DNA of 36,092 nucleotides from Mesorhizobium escarrei (GCF_935825525.1 NZ_CAKXZT010000157.1:1-36092); one strand, 5' to 3'; counted from the stretch's first letter, positions 25,559 to 34,067 are shown. A program made the numbers and translations. Notes: generated by a model from the sequence alone, not told the origin.

Positions 25559-25729
25559 ATCGAAGCTCCGTTTTTCGTAGGATCCTCGTTGCAAAAAGGG
25601 TCTGGAGCAACGAAAGTTCCTCCTCGACGTCGAGAGTTTGTCGAACGCGCCGGAACGGCAAATGGCTTGCCGCATCGATGTCGTCGTGAGACGCCAGACG
25701 CCGACGTGCACAAACCACTGGGACCAGTC

Positions 25730-26185
25730 ATGACCAAAGCGACAACAGCCACGCAGAAGAGCGGCTCGAAGGAAGGAGAAGGAGGAGACACTCCCTCTCA
25801 GTTGATAGATGCGAGAATCGACGAACTGAGCGATTGGCGGGGCGAGATGCTCGCTCGGATCCGAACCCTCATCAAGCAGGCCGATCCCGAAGTGATCGAG
25901 GCGTGGAAGTGGAGAGGGGTTCCGGTGTGGGAACACGCCGGAATTATCTGCACCGGTGAGACGTACAAGAATGTCGTCAAGATGACCTTCGCCAAGGGCG
26001 CCACGCTGGAGGACCCATCTGGCCTCTTCAACTCCAGCCTCGAAGGCAACACCAGGCGCGCCATCGATATCCATGAGGGAGACACGATCGATGACGAGGC
26101 GCTGAAGGCGCTCATTCGCGCCGCCGTGGCACTGAACATGTCGGTGCGAGCTACACCGCGCTCTCAGAAACCAAAGAGCGCTTGA
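25730..26185 (+). CDS. DUF1801 domain-containing protein
   Basis: The 151-residue product contains LIDARIDELSDWRGEMLARIRTLIKQADPEVIEAWKWRGVPVWEHAGIICTGETYKNVVKMTFAKGATLEDP (split over 25-96), a good DUF1801 pattern, and ends in a lysine-rich tail. Function is unknown. The open frame extends far upstream to 25127, but that part lies antisense to the arginase-like gene and has no domain; ATG 25730 fits the family length. It differs clearly from the paralogue at 24151, so the two are not a recent duplication. Confidence 0.88.
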   Translation: MTKATTATQKSGSKEGEGGDTPSQLIDARIDELSDWRGEMLARIRTLIKQADPEVIEAWKWRGVPVWEHAGIICTGETYKNVVKMTFAKGATLEDPSGLFNSSLEGNTRRAIDIHEGDTIDDEALKALIRAAVALNMSVRATPRSQKPKSA

Positions 26186-26268
26186 GGATCATCCACAACC
26201 GGCCAGCGCTGGCTCCTCGCGGTGGCGTCTTTCGAGGCCTTTGAGCATCGCTGCAGCGGGAAAAATCC

Positions 26269-26718
26269 CTACTGCAGCAGTCCCCTGACGATGCCGCTCG
26301 CCCTGGAGAAATCCATCTGGCCGGCGTATTTCTCCTTGAGCACGGCCATCACCTTGCCCATGTCCTTGACGCCGCTGGCGCCGGTCTCCGCGATGGCGGC
26401 GCGGATCGCCGTTTCGGTCTCGGCCTGGCCCAGTTGCGTCGGCAGGAAATCGCGGATGATGGCCATCTCGTCGCGCTCCTGCGCGGCAAGCTCCGGCCGC
26501 TTGCCGTCGTCGAAAGCCTTGGCCGACTCTTCGCGCTGCTTCACCATTTTGGCCAGTATCTGCAGGATCTCGTCGTCGCTGGCCGGCTCCTTGCCGGCGC
26601 CGCGATTGGCGATGTCGCGGTCGTGAATGGCCGCCTGGATCAGCCGCAAAGTCGGCAGCCGACGCTTGTCCTGCGCCTTCATCGCGCTCTTCAGGGATTC
26701 GGCAATTTTGCCGCGCAT
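26269..26718 (-). CDS. yqeY: GatB/YqeY domain-containing protein
   Basis: The 149-residue product starts MRGKIAESLKSAMKAQDKRRLPTLRLIQAAI and ends with VMAVLKEKYAGQMDFSRASGIVRGLL, the full YqeY pattern. The domain resembles the tRNA-binding tail of GatB, the amidotransferase subunit that makes Gln-tRNA and Asn-tRNA; stand-alone YqeY proteins are thought to act on tRNA but have no firm role. A GGAG site precedes ATG 26718. It is divergent from carA; in many alphaproteobacteria this gene lies next to carA and dnaG. Confidence 0.93.
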   Translation of the reverse strand: MRGKIAESLKSAMKAQDKRRLPTLRLIQAAIHDRDIANRGAGKEPASDDEILQILAKMVKQREESAKAFDDGKRPELAAQERDEMAIIRDFLPTQLGQAETETAIRAAIAETGASGVKDMGKVMAVLKEKYAGQMDFSRASGIVRGLLQ

Positions 26719-26977
26719 GACGCTTTCTCCTTCGAATGCGACGGACAATAGCCGTGCCGAATGCCCAAGGCAAATTCGAAGCGCCCGGCAAACCGCTGAT
26801 ATTGCTCGACGAAATAAATCGCGCCTGAGGGCGTCGCATCATTGACCGCTCTGGCGCGTTCCCCTATGTACTGGGCCTTGCATGAACTGAATTTTAGTTG
26901 CGCGCCGAGGCTGTGAAATCGCTGCTTCGCGCCTTTCGTTGCGCCGATTGAAGGGCGCAGCCTTTAGGAGTGCCGCC

Positions 26978-28195
26978 ATGGCAACGATGACCGCCGCGTC
27001 GACCCCGCCCTGGGCCACCGAAAAGCCGACCGCCTTGCTGGTGCTGGCCGACGGCACCGTCATCGAGGGCCGCGGCCTTGGCGCCACCGGCTCCGCCGTC
27101 GCCGAGGTCTGCTTCAACACCGCGCTGACGGGCTATCAGGAAATTCTCACCGACCCGTCCTATGCCGGCCAGATCGTCACCTTCACCTTTCCTCATATCG
27201 GCAATATCGGCACCAATGACGAGGACATCGAGGATCTCAACCCGGTTGCCCGCGCCGGCGCCGTCGGCGCCGTGTTCAAGGCCGACGTCACCAATCCGTC
27301 CAGCTATCGCGCCGCTTCCGGTCTCGACCAATGGCTGGAGAAACGTGGCATCGTGGCGCTTTCGGGCATCGACACCCGGGCGCTGACCGCGCTGATCCGC
27401 GAAAAGGGCATGCCCAATGCCGTCATTGCGCACGCGCCCGACGGCATTTTCGACATCGACGATCTGAAGCGCCGCGCCGCTGCGTGGTCCGGCCTGATCG
27501 GGCTTGACCTAGCCAAGGACGTCACTTCCGGCCAATCCTCGGTCTGGCGCGAGACGCCCTGGGTCTGGGACCAGGGCTTTGGCGAACAGACCGATCCGTC
27601 CATGCATGTCGTCGCCATCGACTACGGCGTAAAGCGCAACATATTGCGCCTGCTTGCCGGCCTGGGCGCCAAGGTCACCGTGGTGCCGGCCAACACCGGC
27701 GCCGAGGAGATCCTCGCCATGCGGCCCGACGGCATCTTTCTCTCCAACGGTCCTGGCGACCCGGAAGCCACTGGCAACTATGCCGTTCCGGTCATCCGGG
27801 ACCTGCTGAAGACCGACATCCCGGTCTTCGGCATCTGCCTCGGCCACCAGATGCTGGCGCTGGCGCTCGGCGGCAAGACCGCCAAAATGCATCAGGGCCA
27901 TCACGGCGCCAATCATCCGGTCAAGGATCACACCACCGGCAAGGTCGAGATCGTCTCGATGAATCACGGCTTTGCCGTCGACGCCGACTCGTTGCCCACG
28001 GGCGTCGAGGAAACCCATGTCTCGCTGTTCGACGGCTCGAACTGCGGCATCACGCTGACCGGCCGGCCGGTGTTCTCGGTCCAGCACCATCCCGAAGCCT
28101 CGCCGGGCCCGCAGGATTCGCACTATTTGTTCCGCCGCTTCGTCAATCTCATCCGCGAAAAGCGCGGTGAGCCGGCGCTGGCGGAGCGAGCCTGA
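26978..28195 (+). CDS. carA: Carbamoyl-phosphate synthase small subunit CarA
   Basis: The product is 405 residues. The N-terminal CarA-specific domain (ALLVLADGTVIEGRGLGA, FNTALTGYQEILTDPSYAGQIVTFT) is followed by a class I glutamine amidotransferase with the nucleophile C287 in GICLGHQM and the H371/E373 pair in QHHPEASPG. It supplies ammonia from glutamine to CarB for carbamoyl phosphate, feeding arginine and pyrimidine synthesis. carB is not in the window. ATG 26978 has a GGAG site 8 nt upstream. Its stop is separated by one base from the stop of the convergent MFS gene. Confidence 0.97.
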   Translation: MATMTAASTPPWATEKPTALLVLADGTVIEGRGLGATGSAVAEVCFNTALTGYQEILTDPSYAGQIVTFTFPHIGNIGTNDEDIEDLNPVARAGAVGAVFKADVTNPSSYRAASGLDQWLEKRGIVALSGIDTRALTALIREKGMPNAVIAHAPDGIFDIDDLKRRAAAWSGLIGLDLAKDVTSGQSSVWRETPWVWDQGFGEQTDPSMHVVAIDYGVKRNILRLLAGLGAKVTVVPANTGAEEILAMRPDGIFLSNGPGDPEATGNYAVPVIRDLLKTDIPVFGICLGHQMLALALGGKTAKMHQGHHGANHPVKDHTTGKVEIVSMNHGFAVDADSLPTGVEETHVSLFDGSNCGITLTGRPVFSVQHHPEASPGPQDSHYLFRRFVNLIREKRGEPALAERA

Positions 28196-28196
28196 T

Positions 28197-29450
28197 TCAG
28201 GTTCGCACCGTCGCAGTCGTGACGTCTTTCACCGCGGCCGGTCTTTCGACCCTGAGCACGAATGCGATCAGCGACAGAGCGAGAAAGAGACCGCCGAGCA
28301 CAAAGGGCGCGCCGCCGAACGTCACGGGCGCGCTCGTCCCGGTGAACCAGGCGAAGATTCCCGTATAAAGCAACGGCGTTATGATGCTGGTGATCGAAAA
28401 CACGCTTGTCATCGCGCCTTGCAATTCGCCTTGCGCGGAGGGCGGCACCTTGGCCGCTGCCAGGCTCCGCAGTGGCGGGTCGGCCAGCGCCTCGAGGCAA
28501 GTCGCCACGATCACCGCGTAGATCATCCAGCCCTTCCATGCCGCGGCATAGCCGAAGGCGGCGAGCGCGGTAAAAGCAAGACCGATGGCGGCGGTCCGCC
28601 ATTCGCCGAGCCGTGGGATGACGCGCGGCAGGACAAAACCCATCACCAATGCCCCGCCGAGGCCGAAGACGCCGAGTGAGAAGCCGATCTGCTGCTCGCT
28701 CCAGCCGTAGCGGTAACTGCCGACGAACGACCACACGGCAGGGTACATCATGTGACCGAGCGTCATCAGGAAGAACACCAGCCCGATCCAGCCGATCCCC
28801 TTGTAATTGCGCATCTGCTTCAGCGCGCCGAGAGGATTGGCGCGGCGCCATTCGAAGCGGCGCCGGTGATGCTGCTCCAGCGTTTCCGGCAGGAAGAACC
28901 AGCCGACGATGAAGTTTACCAGAGCAAGCACCGCCGCGCCCCAGAACGGCACGCGCGGCCCGAATTGGCCAAGCAACCCCCCCAGCACCGGGCCGATGAC
29001 GAAACCGACGCCGAAGGCGATGCCAAGCAGGCCGAAATTCTTCGCCCTGTTCTCGTCGGTGCTGACATCGGCGATGAAGGCGGAGGCGGTCGAATAGCTG
29101 GCGCCGCTGATGCCGGCCAGCACCCGGCCGATGAACAGGACCCAATAGGACCAGGCCACCGCGCAGACCAGATTGTCGATGGCGAAGGTCAGCACCGAGG
29201 CCAGCAGGATCGGACGACGCCCGAAGCGGTCGCTGAGATTGCCGACCAGCGGCGCGAACAGGAACTGCATGGCCGCATAGACGAAGAACAGCCAGCCGCC
29301 TTCGATCGCCGCTTCGCTGACCCCGACGCCGGTCAGCTCCTGCAGGTAGGCCGGCAGCACCGGCATGATGATGCCGATGCCGGTGATGTCGAGCAGCAGC
29401 GTGGTGAAAACAAGCGCAAGGCCCCGCTTGGCGGTTTTCGCTTCGATCAT
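28197..29450 (-). CDS. TCR/Tet-family MFS transporter
   Basis: The product is 417 residues with twelve predicted membrane helices. It carries the tetracycline-exporter group signature LLLDITGIGIIMPVLPAYLQEL, motif A as GNLSDRFGRRPILLAS (helices 2-3) and GRVLAGISGASYSTASAFIADVS. It resembles the TetA-type drug:H+ antiporters of proteobacteria, but most chromosomal members export other compounds. No TetR regulator is adjacent. The start at MIEAKTAKRG fits relatives; two longer in-frame starts read through less typical sequence. Confidence 0.92.
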   Translation of the reverse strand: MIEAKTAKRGLALVFTTLLLDITGIGIIMPVLPAYLQELTGVGVSEAAIEGGWLFFVYAAMQFLFAPLVGNLSDRFGRRPILLASVLTFAIDNLVCAVAWSYWVLFIGRVLAGISGASYSTASAFIADVSTDENRAKNFGLLGIAFGVGFVIGPVLGGLLGQFGPRVPFWGAAVLALVNFIVGWFFLPETLEQHHRRRFEWRRANPLGALKQMRNYKGIGWIGLVFFLMTLGHMMYPAVWSFVGSYRYGWSEQQIGFSLGVFGLGGALVMGFVLPRVIPRLGEWRTAAIGLAFTALAAFGYAAAWKGWMIYAVIVATCLEALADPPLRSLAAAKVPPSAQGELQGAMTSVFSITSIITPLLYTGIFAWFTGTSAPVTFGGAPFVLGGLFLALSLIAFVLRVERPAAVKDVTTATVRT

Positions 29451-29630
29451 GACGGTATCGACTCCTGGAGCCGCCTCGCAGCAAAGGCGGAAGGGGCCAT
29501 TTATAGGCGAGTCAGCCACACAGAACAATAAGGGAACGCGTCAGGAAATTTGATCCTGACATCAACTGTCGACATGAATGCGGCTGCATCGCCGCCGCTT
29601 TCAACGCCATTCAACGAGAGCCCAAACACC

Positions 29631-30560
29631 TCAGATCGGGGTGTTGAACGTATCGCAGTCCGAGAGCTTGCCGCTCTCGTAGCCACGCGCCAGCCAGGTC
29701 TGCCGCTGCTGCGAGGTGCCATGGTTGAAGCTTTCCGGCACGACATAGCCCTGCATCTTCTTCTGCATCGTGTCGTCGCCGATCTGCTGGGCGGCGTTCA
29801 GCGCCTCGTCCATGTCGCCCTGTTCCAGAATGCCTTTCTGCCCGGTGAAATGCGCCCAGACGCCGGCGAAGCAGTCCGCCTGGAGCTCGACTTGCACCGA
29901 CATGTGGTTGGCCTCGGCCTCGCCCATCTGCTGCCGCATCTGGTTGAACTTGGGCAGAATGCCGGTCAGGTTCTGGACATGATGGCCGACCTCATGCGCG
30001 ATCACATAGGCCTGGGCAAAATCGCCCGAAGCGCCGAATTGCTGGTCGAGCTGCTGGAAAAAGGTGGTGTCGAGATAGACCTTGCGGTCGCCGGGACAGT
30101 AGAACGGTCCGGCCGCGGAAGAGGCAAAGCCGCAGGCCGAGCGGATCTGGCCGCTGAACAGCACCAGCTTCGGATCCTCGTAGGTCAGGCCGTTGGCCTG
30201 GAAAATGCCGCTCCAGGTGTCCTCGGTCTCGGCCAATAGCGTCGAGACGAACTGCTTCATCTCGTCGGAGGCCGGCGCACCGGTGCCCTCCCCGCTGTTG
30301 TCGGTGATCTGACCGCCGCCGCCCGGCGCCAAGCCGCCACCGCCGCCGGCCAGGATCTGCAGAGGGTCGATGCCAATGGCCTTCAGGCCGAAATACAGAA
30401 CCACGAGAATGATGATGGTCGACAGCGACATTCCGCCGCCGGAACGGCCGCCGATCGGGATGCGGAGACGGCCAGGGCCGCCGCGCGGCAGGTTGAACCC
30501 GCCGCCCTGGCCGCGTTGGTCCTCCACGTTGTCACTCTGACGACGACCCTTCCAGAGCAT
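29631..30560 (-). CDS. Neutral zinc metallopeptidase (YpfJ/KPN_02809 family)
   Basis: The product is 309 residues. An arginine/glycine-rich cytoplasmic N-terminus (MLWKGRRQSDNVEDQRG) leads to one membrane helix (about 46-62), a glycine-rich linker and the peptidase domain. The zinc site is HEVGH (189-193), with a likely third ligand in VELQADCFAGVW (E225). Cysteines at 143, 155 and 230 may form disulfides outside the cytoplasm. The family is widespread and its substrates are unknown. The ATG at 30560 begins the typical MxWKGRR motif. Confidence 0.93.
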   Translation of the reverse strand: MLWKGRRQSDNVEDQRGQGGGFNLPRGGPGRLRIPIGGRSGGGMSLSTIIILVVLYFGLKAIGIDPLQILAGGGGGLAPGGGGQITDNSGEGTGAPASDEMKQFVSTLLAETEDTWSGIFQANGLTYEDPKLVLFSGQIRSACGFASSAAGPFYCPGDRKVYLDTTFFQQLDQQFGASGDFAQAYVIAHEVGHHVQNLTGILPKFNQMRQQMGEAEANHMSVQVELQADCFAGVWAHFTGQKGILEQGDMDEALNAAQQIGDDTMQKKMQGYVVPESFNHGTSQQRQTWLARGYESGKLSDCDTFNTPI

Positions 30561-30674
30561 GGCAACTCTCCGCGACGCGCGTATCGGTACCCTGCCGATC
30601 TCATGGCCCGATCCGACCCAACAAACAATTATCCCAATGGTTGCGCCAAGTCACAGTATTTTTCGCATGAAGGC

Positions 30675-30738
30675 CGCCGGCTCTGGGGTCAGTCCATGAA
30701 TGACACCCACGGCTGAGAGCCCTGCCGGCGCTTTTTTT
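30675..30738 (+). terminator. Orphan terminator-like hairpin
   Basis: CGCCGGC (30675-30681) pairs with GCCGGCG (30724-30730) and is followed by C and seven T residues. The 42-base loop is long. It points along the plus strand, where no gene ends nearby, so it could close an unrecognised small transcript starting in 30561-30670. Confidence 0.3.
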
Positions 30739-30761
30739 GGTCTTGGACTTGGCGGTTGCGC

Positions 30762-30950
30762 TCAGATCTTCTGCTTGGTACCCGCGCTCTTGCCGTCCGA
30801 GCTTTTCGAACGCTCGTCGAAGCGGGCCGCGCCCTTCTTGAGCGGGCGTCCAGTATCCGTTTCGGTCTTGCGTTCGTCCTTCGCCGCAGCCTGCTTCAAT
30901 CCCTGGGCCGCTTGCTTGCCCTTCGCTGTCGGTGCCTGTTCAACGCCCAT
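30762..30950 (-). CDS. Small basic, disordered hypothetical protein
   Basis: The product is 62 residues with no recognised domain and is almost entirely charged or small residues (KGKQAAQGLKQAAAKDERK, RPLKKGAARFDERSK). It has no hydrophobic segment, so it is soluble and probably unstructured. I accept it as a real gene because an AGGAGG site lies 6 nt before the ATG and the reading frame has the composition of rhizobial small Lys/Ala-rich proteins. It stands alone on the minus strand. Role unknown. Confidence 0.6.
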   Translation of the reverse strand: MGVEQAPTAKGKQAAQGLKQAAAKDERKTETDTGRPLKKGAARFDERSKSSDGKSAGTKQKI

Positions 30951-31237
30951 AGTATCCTCCTCGGTCTCGCGCCAATTGCTGGCACGATCTCAAACGCAGC
31001 GGCAACGCGGCGGTTCCAGCAGGCCCGTCGGCCATGGCGGTAGACTTGGCGTGTCGCCATCATTCCTGCGGAACGCTTCAAGCGTCTTGGCGCCGCCGAG
31101 GCGAGGCGTCCCGTGCTTGCCGCTCGACATGCGCCGGAGCCCAGAAATTTTCCGGCCCTGTCGGACAGGCTTCCGCTCGCACGTCCTTTGGCCGAATTCC
31201 GGCCGCAACGGCTCGGATGATGAAAAGGGAGAATCCA
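30951..31237. other. Spacer with no confident gene
   Basis: This 287-bp spacer lies between the divergent small protein and the reductase gene. An open plus-strand frame runs through it into the reductase, but it lacks a ribosome site at the upstream starts and its translation is not family-like. I see no RNA gene or repeat in it. Confidence 0.4.
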
Positions 31238-31891
31238 ATGAGGAAGATCACCACTGCGACATTCGTCAGCCTCGACGGCGTCATGCAGGCGCCCGGTGGG
31301 CCGGAAGAAGACCCGGTCGGCGACTTCGAATTCGGCGGCTGGACGTTCCACTACTGGGACGACATCGGGGGCGCCTTTATTGGTGAGACCTTCGCAAAAC
31401 CCTTCGCGCTGCTCCTCGGCCGCAAGACCTACGACATCTTCGCCGCGCATTGGCGCTACCAGGAGAACAGTCAGATCGCCGACCGTTTCAACGCCGTCAC
31501 CAAATATGTGGCCACTCACCGGCCCGATACGCTGTCGTGGCAAAACAGCCAATCGCTTGGCGATGACGTCGTGGCCGCGCTGCGCCAGCTAAAGCAGGAG
31601 GACGGCCCCGACCTGCTCATCCAGGGTTCGAGCGAGCTGATCCAGACCTTGCTCGCCAACGACCTGATCGACGAGATCAGCCTGCTGATCTTCCCACTGG
31701 TGCTGGGCAAGGGCAAGCGGCTGTTTGGCAGCGGCGCAATCCCGGCGGCTTTCAAGCTGAACCGCTCACAAGCATCGACCACCGGGGTCATCATAGCGAG
31801 CTATGAACGCGCCGGTGAGATCACGACTGGATCCTTCGCCCAGCAACAGCCGTCCGAAGCCGAGATCGAGAGGCGCCGGACCTGGAAGTAG
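31238..31891 (+). CDS. Dihydrofolate reductase family protein (RibD C-terminal domain)
   Basis: The product is 217 residues: RKITTATFVSLDGVMQAPGG at the start, GRKTYDIFAAHW (residues 66-77), KYVATHRPDTLSW, then LIQGSSELIQTLLANDLIDEISLLIFPLVLGKGKRLF, all typical of the RibD_C/YyaP-like reductases. They bind NADPH with a DHFR fold; few have known substrates. A GGGAG site precedes ATG 31238. The C-terminal tail after residue 190 is longer than usual and polar (QQPSEAEIERRRTWK). It is convergent with the MFS gene at 32007. Confidence 0.9.
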   Translation: MRKITTATFVSLDGVMQAPGGPEEDPVGDFEFGGWTFHYWDDIGGAFIGETFAKPFALLLGRKTYDIFAAHWRYQENSQIADRFNAVTKYVATHRPDTLSWQNSQSLGDDVVAALRQLKQEDGPDLLIQGSSELIQTLLANDLIDEISLLIFPLVLGKGKRLFGSGAIPAAFKLNRSQASTTGVIIASYERAGEITTGSFAQQQPSEAEIERRRTWK

Positions 31892-32006
31892 AGTTGGGTT
31901 ACCGGACCTGGGTTCCTTGCTCCGCTAGATGTGAGTGGGGGAGAGGAACCCCAAGTCTTGCCCGGCAGCGCGATGAGGACAGCGCCACGCTTCTGCGATC
32001 CTCCCT

Positions 32007-33185
32007 TTACTCCGCCGGCACGGCCACCGCCCGGGCGGCCCGGTGGCCGGCCAGCATGACGCCAAGACCCAGGATCGGGAACACCGCTGCGACCAGGCCG
32101 AGATCAGCCGGCGCGCCATAGCGCAGCACCGCGCCGCCGACAACGGCGCCGAGCGCCACGCCGAGATAGAGCGCCGACCCATTGAGCGACAGCACGATGG
32201 GCGCTGCGTCGGGCGCCAGCCTGATGATGCGGCTGGCCTGCGCCGGAGGGAAGGCCCAGCCGACGATGCCCCACGGCACCATCATGGCCATCAGCGCCGG
32301 CCCGGCGATGCTGTGCGGCAGGAATGCCGGGATGACCGAAAGCATCACCAGCATGACCGCACTCAGCGCCAGCGACCAGCTGACGGTGCGCGTCGCGCCG
32401 AAGCGGTCGGCGGCCTGCCCGCCGGCGATGTTGCCGATGACGGCGCCAACGCCGAAGGCAAGCAGCATGCCGGGCAGCGCGATCGGGCTCAAGCCGCCGC
32501 CTTCGATGGCTAGCGGCGCGACAAATGCAAAGACCGTGAAGGCGCCGGTGAGCGCCAGCAGCGTGGTCAGCAGGATCGATGGCACGCCGGGGCGAAGCGT
32601 TGCGGCCAGCCGCTGCCTGAGCGGCAGCTTGGTGCCGACAATGCCGCGCGGCAGCCGGTACCACAGGATTGCGCCGGCCAGCGCGCCGAGCCCGGCGATG
32701 GCAAAGAACGTGCCGCGCCAGCCGGCAACGGTCGCGACAAGCGCGCCGAGCGGCGCGCCGATTGCCACCGCCACCGTGGTGCCGCCGACGACGACGGCAA
32801 TGGCGCGGGCACGGTGATGATCGTCGACAAGCGCTACGGCTGTCCCTTGCGCCGTCGCCGCAAACAGGCCGGACGACAGCGCCATGACGATGCGCGCGAT
32901 CAGCAGCAGTTCGAAGGAGGAACTCAGCGCCGCCGCCAGATTGCCCAGCACGAAGAACACCAGCGTCCACAAGATGACGCGCCGCCGGTCCCATTCGCCG
33001 GTGAGCGTCGCCAGGATCGGCGTGCCGAGCGCATAGGCGAGCGCGAAGGCGGTAATCAGCGTGCCGGCGAGTGGAACCGAGATGCCGGCATCTCCCGCGA
33101 TGTCGGGCAGCAGGCTGGAGATGACGAAGCCTTCGGTCGCGATCGTGAATGATCCGAGCGCAAGCCAGAAGAGGCGCTTGTCCAT
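32007..33185 (-). CDS. MFS transporter, DHA1 type, paired with ArsR-like regulator
   Basis: The product is 392 residues with twelve predicted helices. FWLALGSFTIATEGFVISSLLPDIA begins it, motif A is ATLTGEWDRRRVILWTL and motif C-like glycines occur in GAPLGALVATVAGWRGTFF. It belongs to the YdhP/AraJ-like efflux group. An AAGGA site precedes the ATG. It is divergent from an ArsR-family gene, and an inverted repeat lies 14 bp upstream of its start, so expression is probably repressed by that protein until an inducer is present. Substrate unknown; it is distinct from the MFS exporters at 22298 and 28197. Confidence 0.92.
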   Translation of the reverse strand: MDKRLFWLALGSFTIATEGFVISSLLPDIAGDAGISVPLAGTLITAFALAYALGTPILATLTGEWDRRRVILWTLVFFVLGNLAAALSSSFELLLIARIVMALSSGLFAATAQGTAVALVDDHHRARAIAVVVGGTTVAVAIGAPLGALVATVAGWRGTFFAIAGLGALAGAILWYRLPRGIVGTKLPLRQRLAATLRPGVPSILLTTLLALTGAFTVFAFVAPLAIEGGGLSPIALPGMLLAFGVGAVIGNIAGGQAADRFGATRTVSWSLALSAVMLVMLSVIPAFLPHSIAGPALMAMMVPWGIVGWAFPPAQASRIIRLAPDAAPIVLSLNGSALYLGVALGAVVGGAVLRYGAPADLGLVAAVFPILGLGVMLAGHRAARAVAVPAE

Positions 33186-33198
33186 GGTGAAATCCTTA

Positions 33199-33222
33199 GT
33201 TCAAAAGTTATTGAACAATTGT
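33199..33222. promoter_or_regulatory. Operator candidate between MFS and arsR-like genes
   Basis: GTTCAA-N6-TTGAAC (33199-33216) is a perfect 6-bp inverted repeat, and ACAATTGT (33215-33222) is a second overlapping palindrome. Both lie in an AT-rich patch next to the MFS start (33185). An ArsR/winged-helix dimer could bind either. No second copy is found near the arsR-like start. Confidence 0.6.
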
Positions 33223-33376
33223 ACATAGTGGCGCATAATGTCAATGAGGCCACCCGAGAATAGCCGAACCCTGCTGACAGCTCTATGTCAGGACAAGGGG
33301 GTTGGAGATAGAAACTGCGGGCATCCACCAAAGGAGATGCGTTGAAATCGGCCCTGATTACGCTTAGTTCTCCGGC

Positions 33377-33733
33377 ATGACGCTGCCCCACCCCACCGCC
33401 GACCAGATCAGCTTGTCGAACGTGCTTGCTGTGCTCGGCGATCCCACCCGGCTGGCCATCGTGCGCTATCTCGCCAGCAAGGAAGGCGTGCCGCTGAATT
33501 GCAGCCAGTTCCTCGATCTCGGCTCAAAAACCAATCTCAGTTACCACCTGGCCAAATTGCGCGAGGCCGGCGTCACCCGTACCGAGGTCGTCGGCACCAG
33601 CCGGCTGATCACGCTGCGCCGCGACGATCTCAATGCCCGCTTTCCGGGCCTGCTCGATAGCGTCGTTGCCGCTGCCGTCGACGACCCAGCTCTGCCCGCG
33701 GTCGGCGCCTCCGAGATCGAAGTCCGCGCCTAA
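33377..33733 (+). CDS. ArsR-family winged-helix transcriptional regulator
   Basis: The 118-residue product has a compact winged helix: ISLSNVLAVLGDPTRLAIVRYLASKEG, then SKTNLSYHLAKLREAGVTRTEVVGTSRLITLRRDDLNARFPGLLD (split over 50-96). The ArsR metal motif ELCVCDL is absent: the equivalent region reads NCSQFLDLGSK. So it probably senses a non-metal ligand, as many relatives paired with MFS exporters do. The start at 33377 has no strong ribosome site. The neighbouring MFS exporter is the likely target. Confidence 0.88.
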   Translation: MTLPHPTADQISLSNVLAVLGDPTRLAIVRYLASKEGVPLNCSQFLDLGSKTNLSYHLAKLREAGVTRTEVVGTSRLITLRRDDLNARFPGLLDSVVAAAVDDPALPAVGASEIEVRA

Positions 33734-33794
33734 GGCCATAACTCGCCCCCGTGTAACAGGCAGGGCAACCGCGTTTGATTCTTGCGAAGGTGGA

Positions 33795-33941
33795 CCCCCA
33801 CCCTAACCCTCCCCACAAGGGGGAGGGAACGCTGCCGCGCGCCTTTAACTTCCCCTTTGGTGCCGAAAGGCAAGCAATTTGCCGAGGTCAGCGCCAACGG
33901 AAGTCTCCCTCCCCCTTGTGGGGAGGGGTTAGGGGTGGGGG
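33795..33941. repeat. Long GC-rich inverted repeat element
   Basis: Left arm 33795-33829 (CCCCCACCCTAACCCTCCCC... ending GGGAGGGAA) is nearly the reverse complement of right arm 33905-33941, enclosing about 75 bp. Stretches of this type are widespread as palindromic repeats in proteobacterial genomes, and their translation gives the well-known false peptide TPTPNPSPQGGG. It fills most of the spacer 33734-34067, in which I see no gene. Confidence 0.8.
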
Positions 33942-34067
33942 TACATCGTAGAGCGAAAGCCTCGGCTTTCCAGCTGCGGTAGCCCTGGTGTAACAGGGGA
34001 GAGGAACCAAAATCCTGCCAAGTCCGCCCTTCCCGACCACTCATTCGTCGACCCTACGGAGATTCCC

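Noticed and set aside
25127..25729. N-terminal extension of the second DUF1801 protein
   Set aside because: It is antisense to the arginase-like gene and unlike any DUF1801 N-terminus. ATG 25730 gives the family length.
25559..26074. N-terminal extension of the arginase-like protein to a 468-residue product
   Set aside because: The extension is antisense to the DUF1801 gene at 25730 and has no family similarity; the fold is complete from the TTG at 25558.
31910..31951. GGGTTCCT/AGGAACCC inverted repeat between the reductase and MFS genes as a terminator
   Set aside because: The arms are 26 bp apart and no T-run follows on either strand, so I do not call it.
33730..34044. A minus-strand 104-codon frame containing the peptide TPTPNPSPQGGG
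   Set aside because: This peptide is the well-known false translation of GC-rich palindromic repeats; the frame lies over the inverted repeat at 33795-33941.
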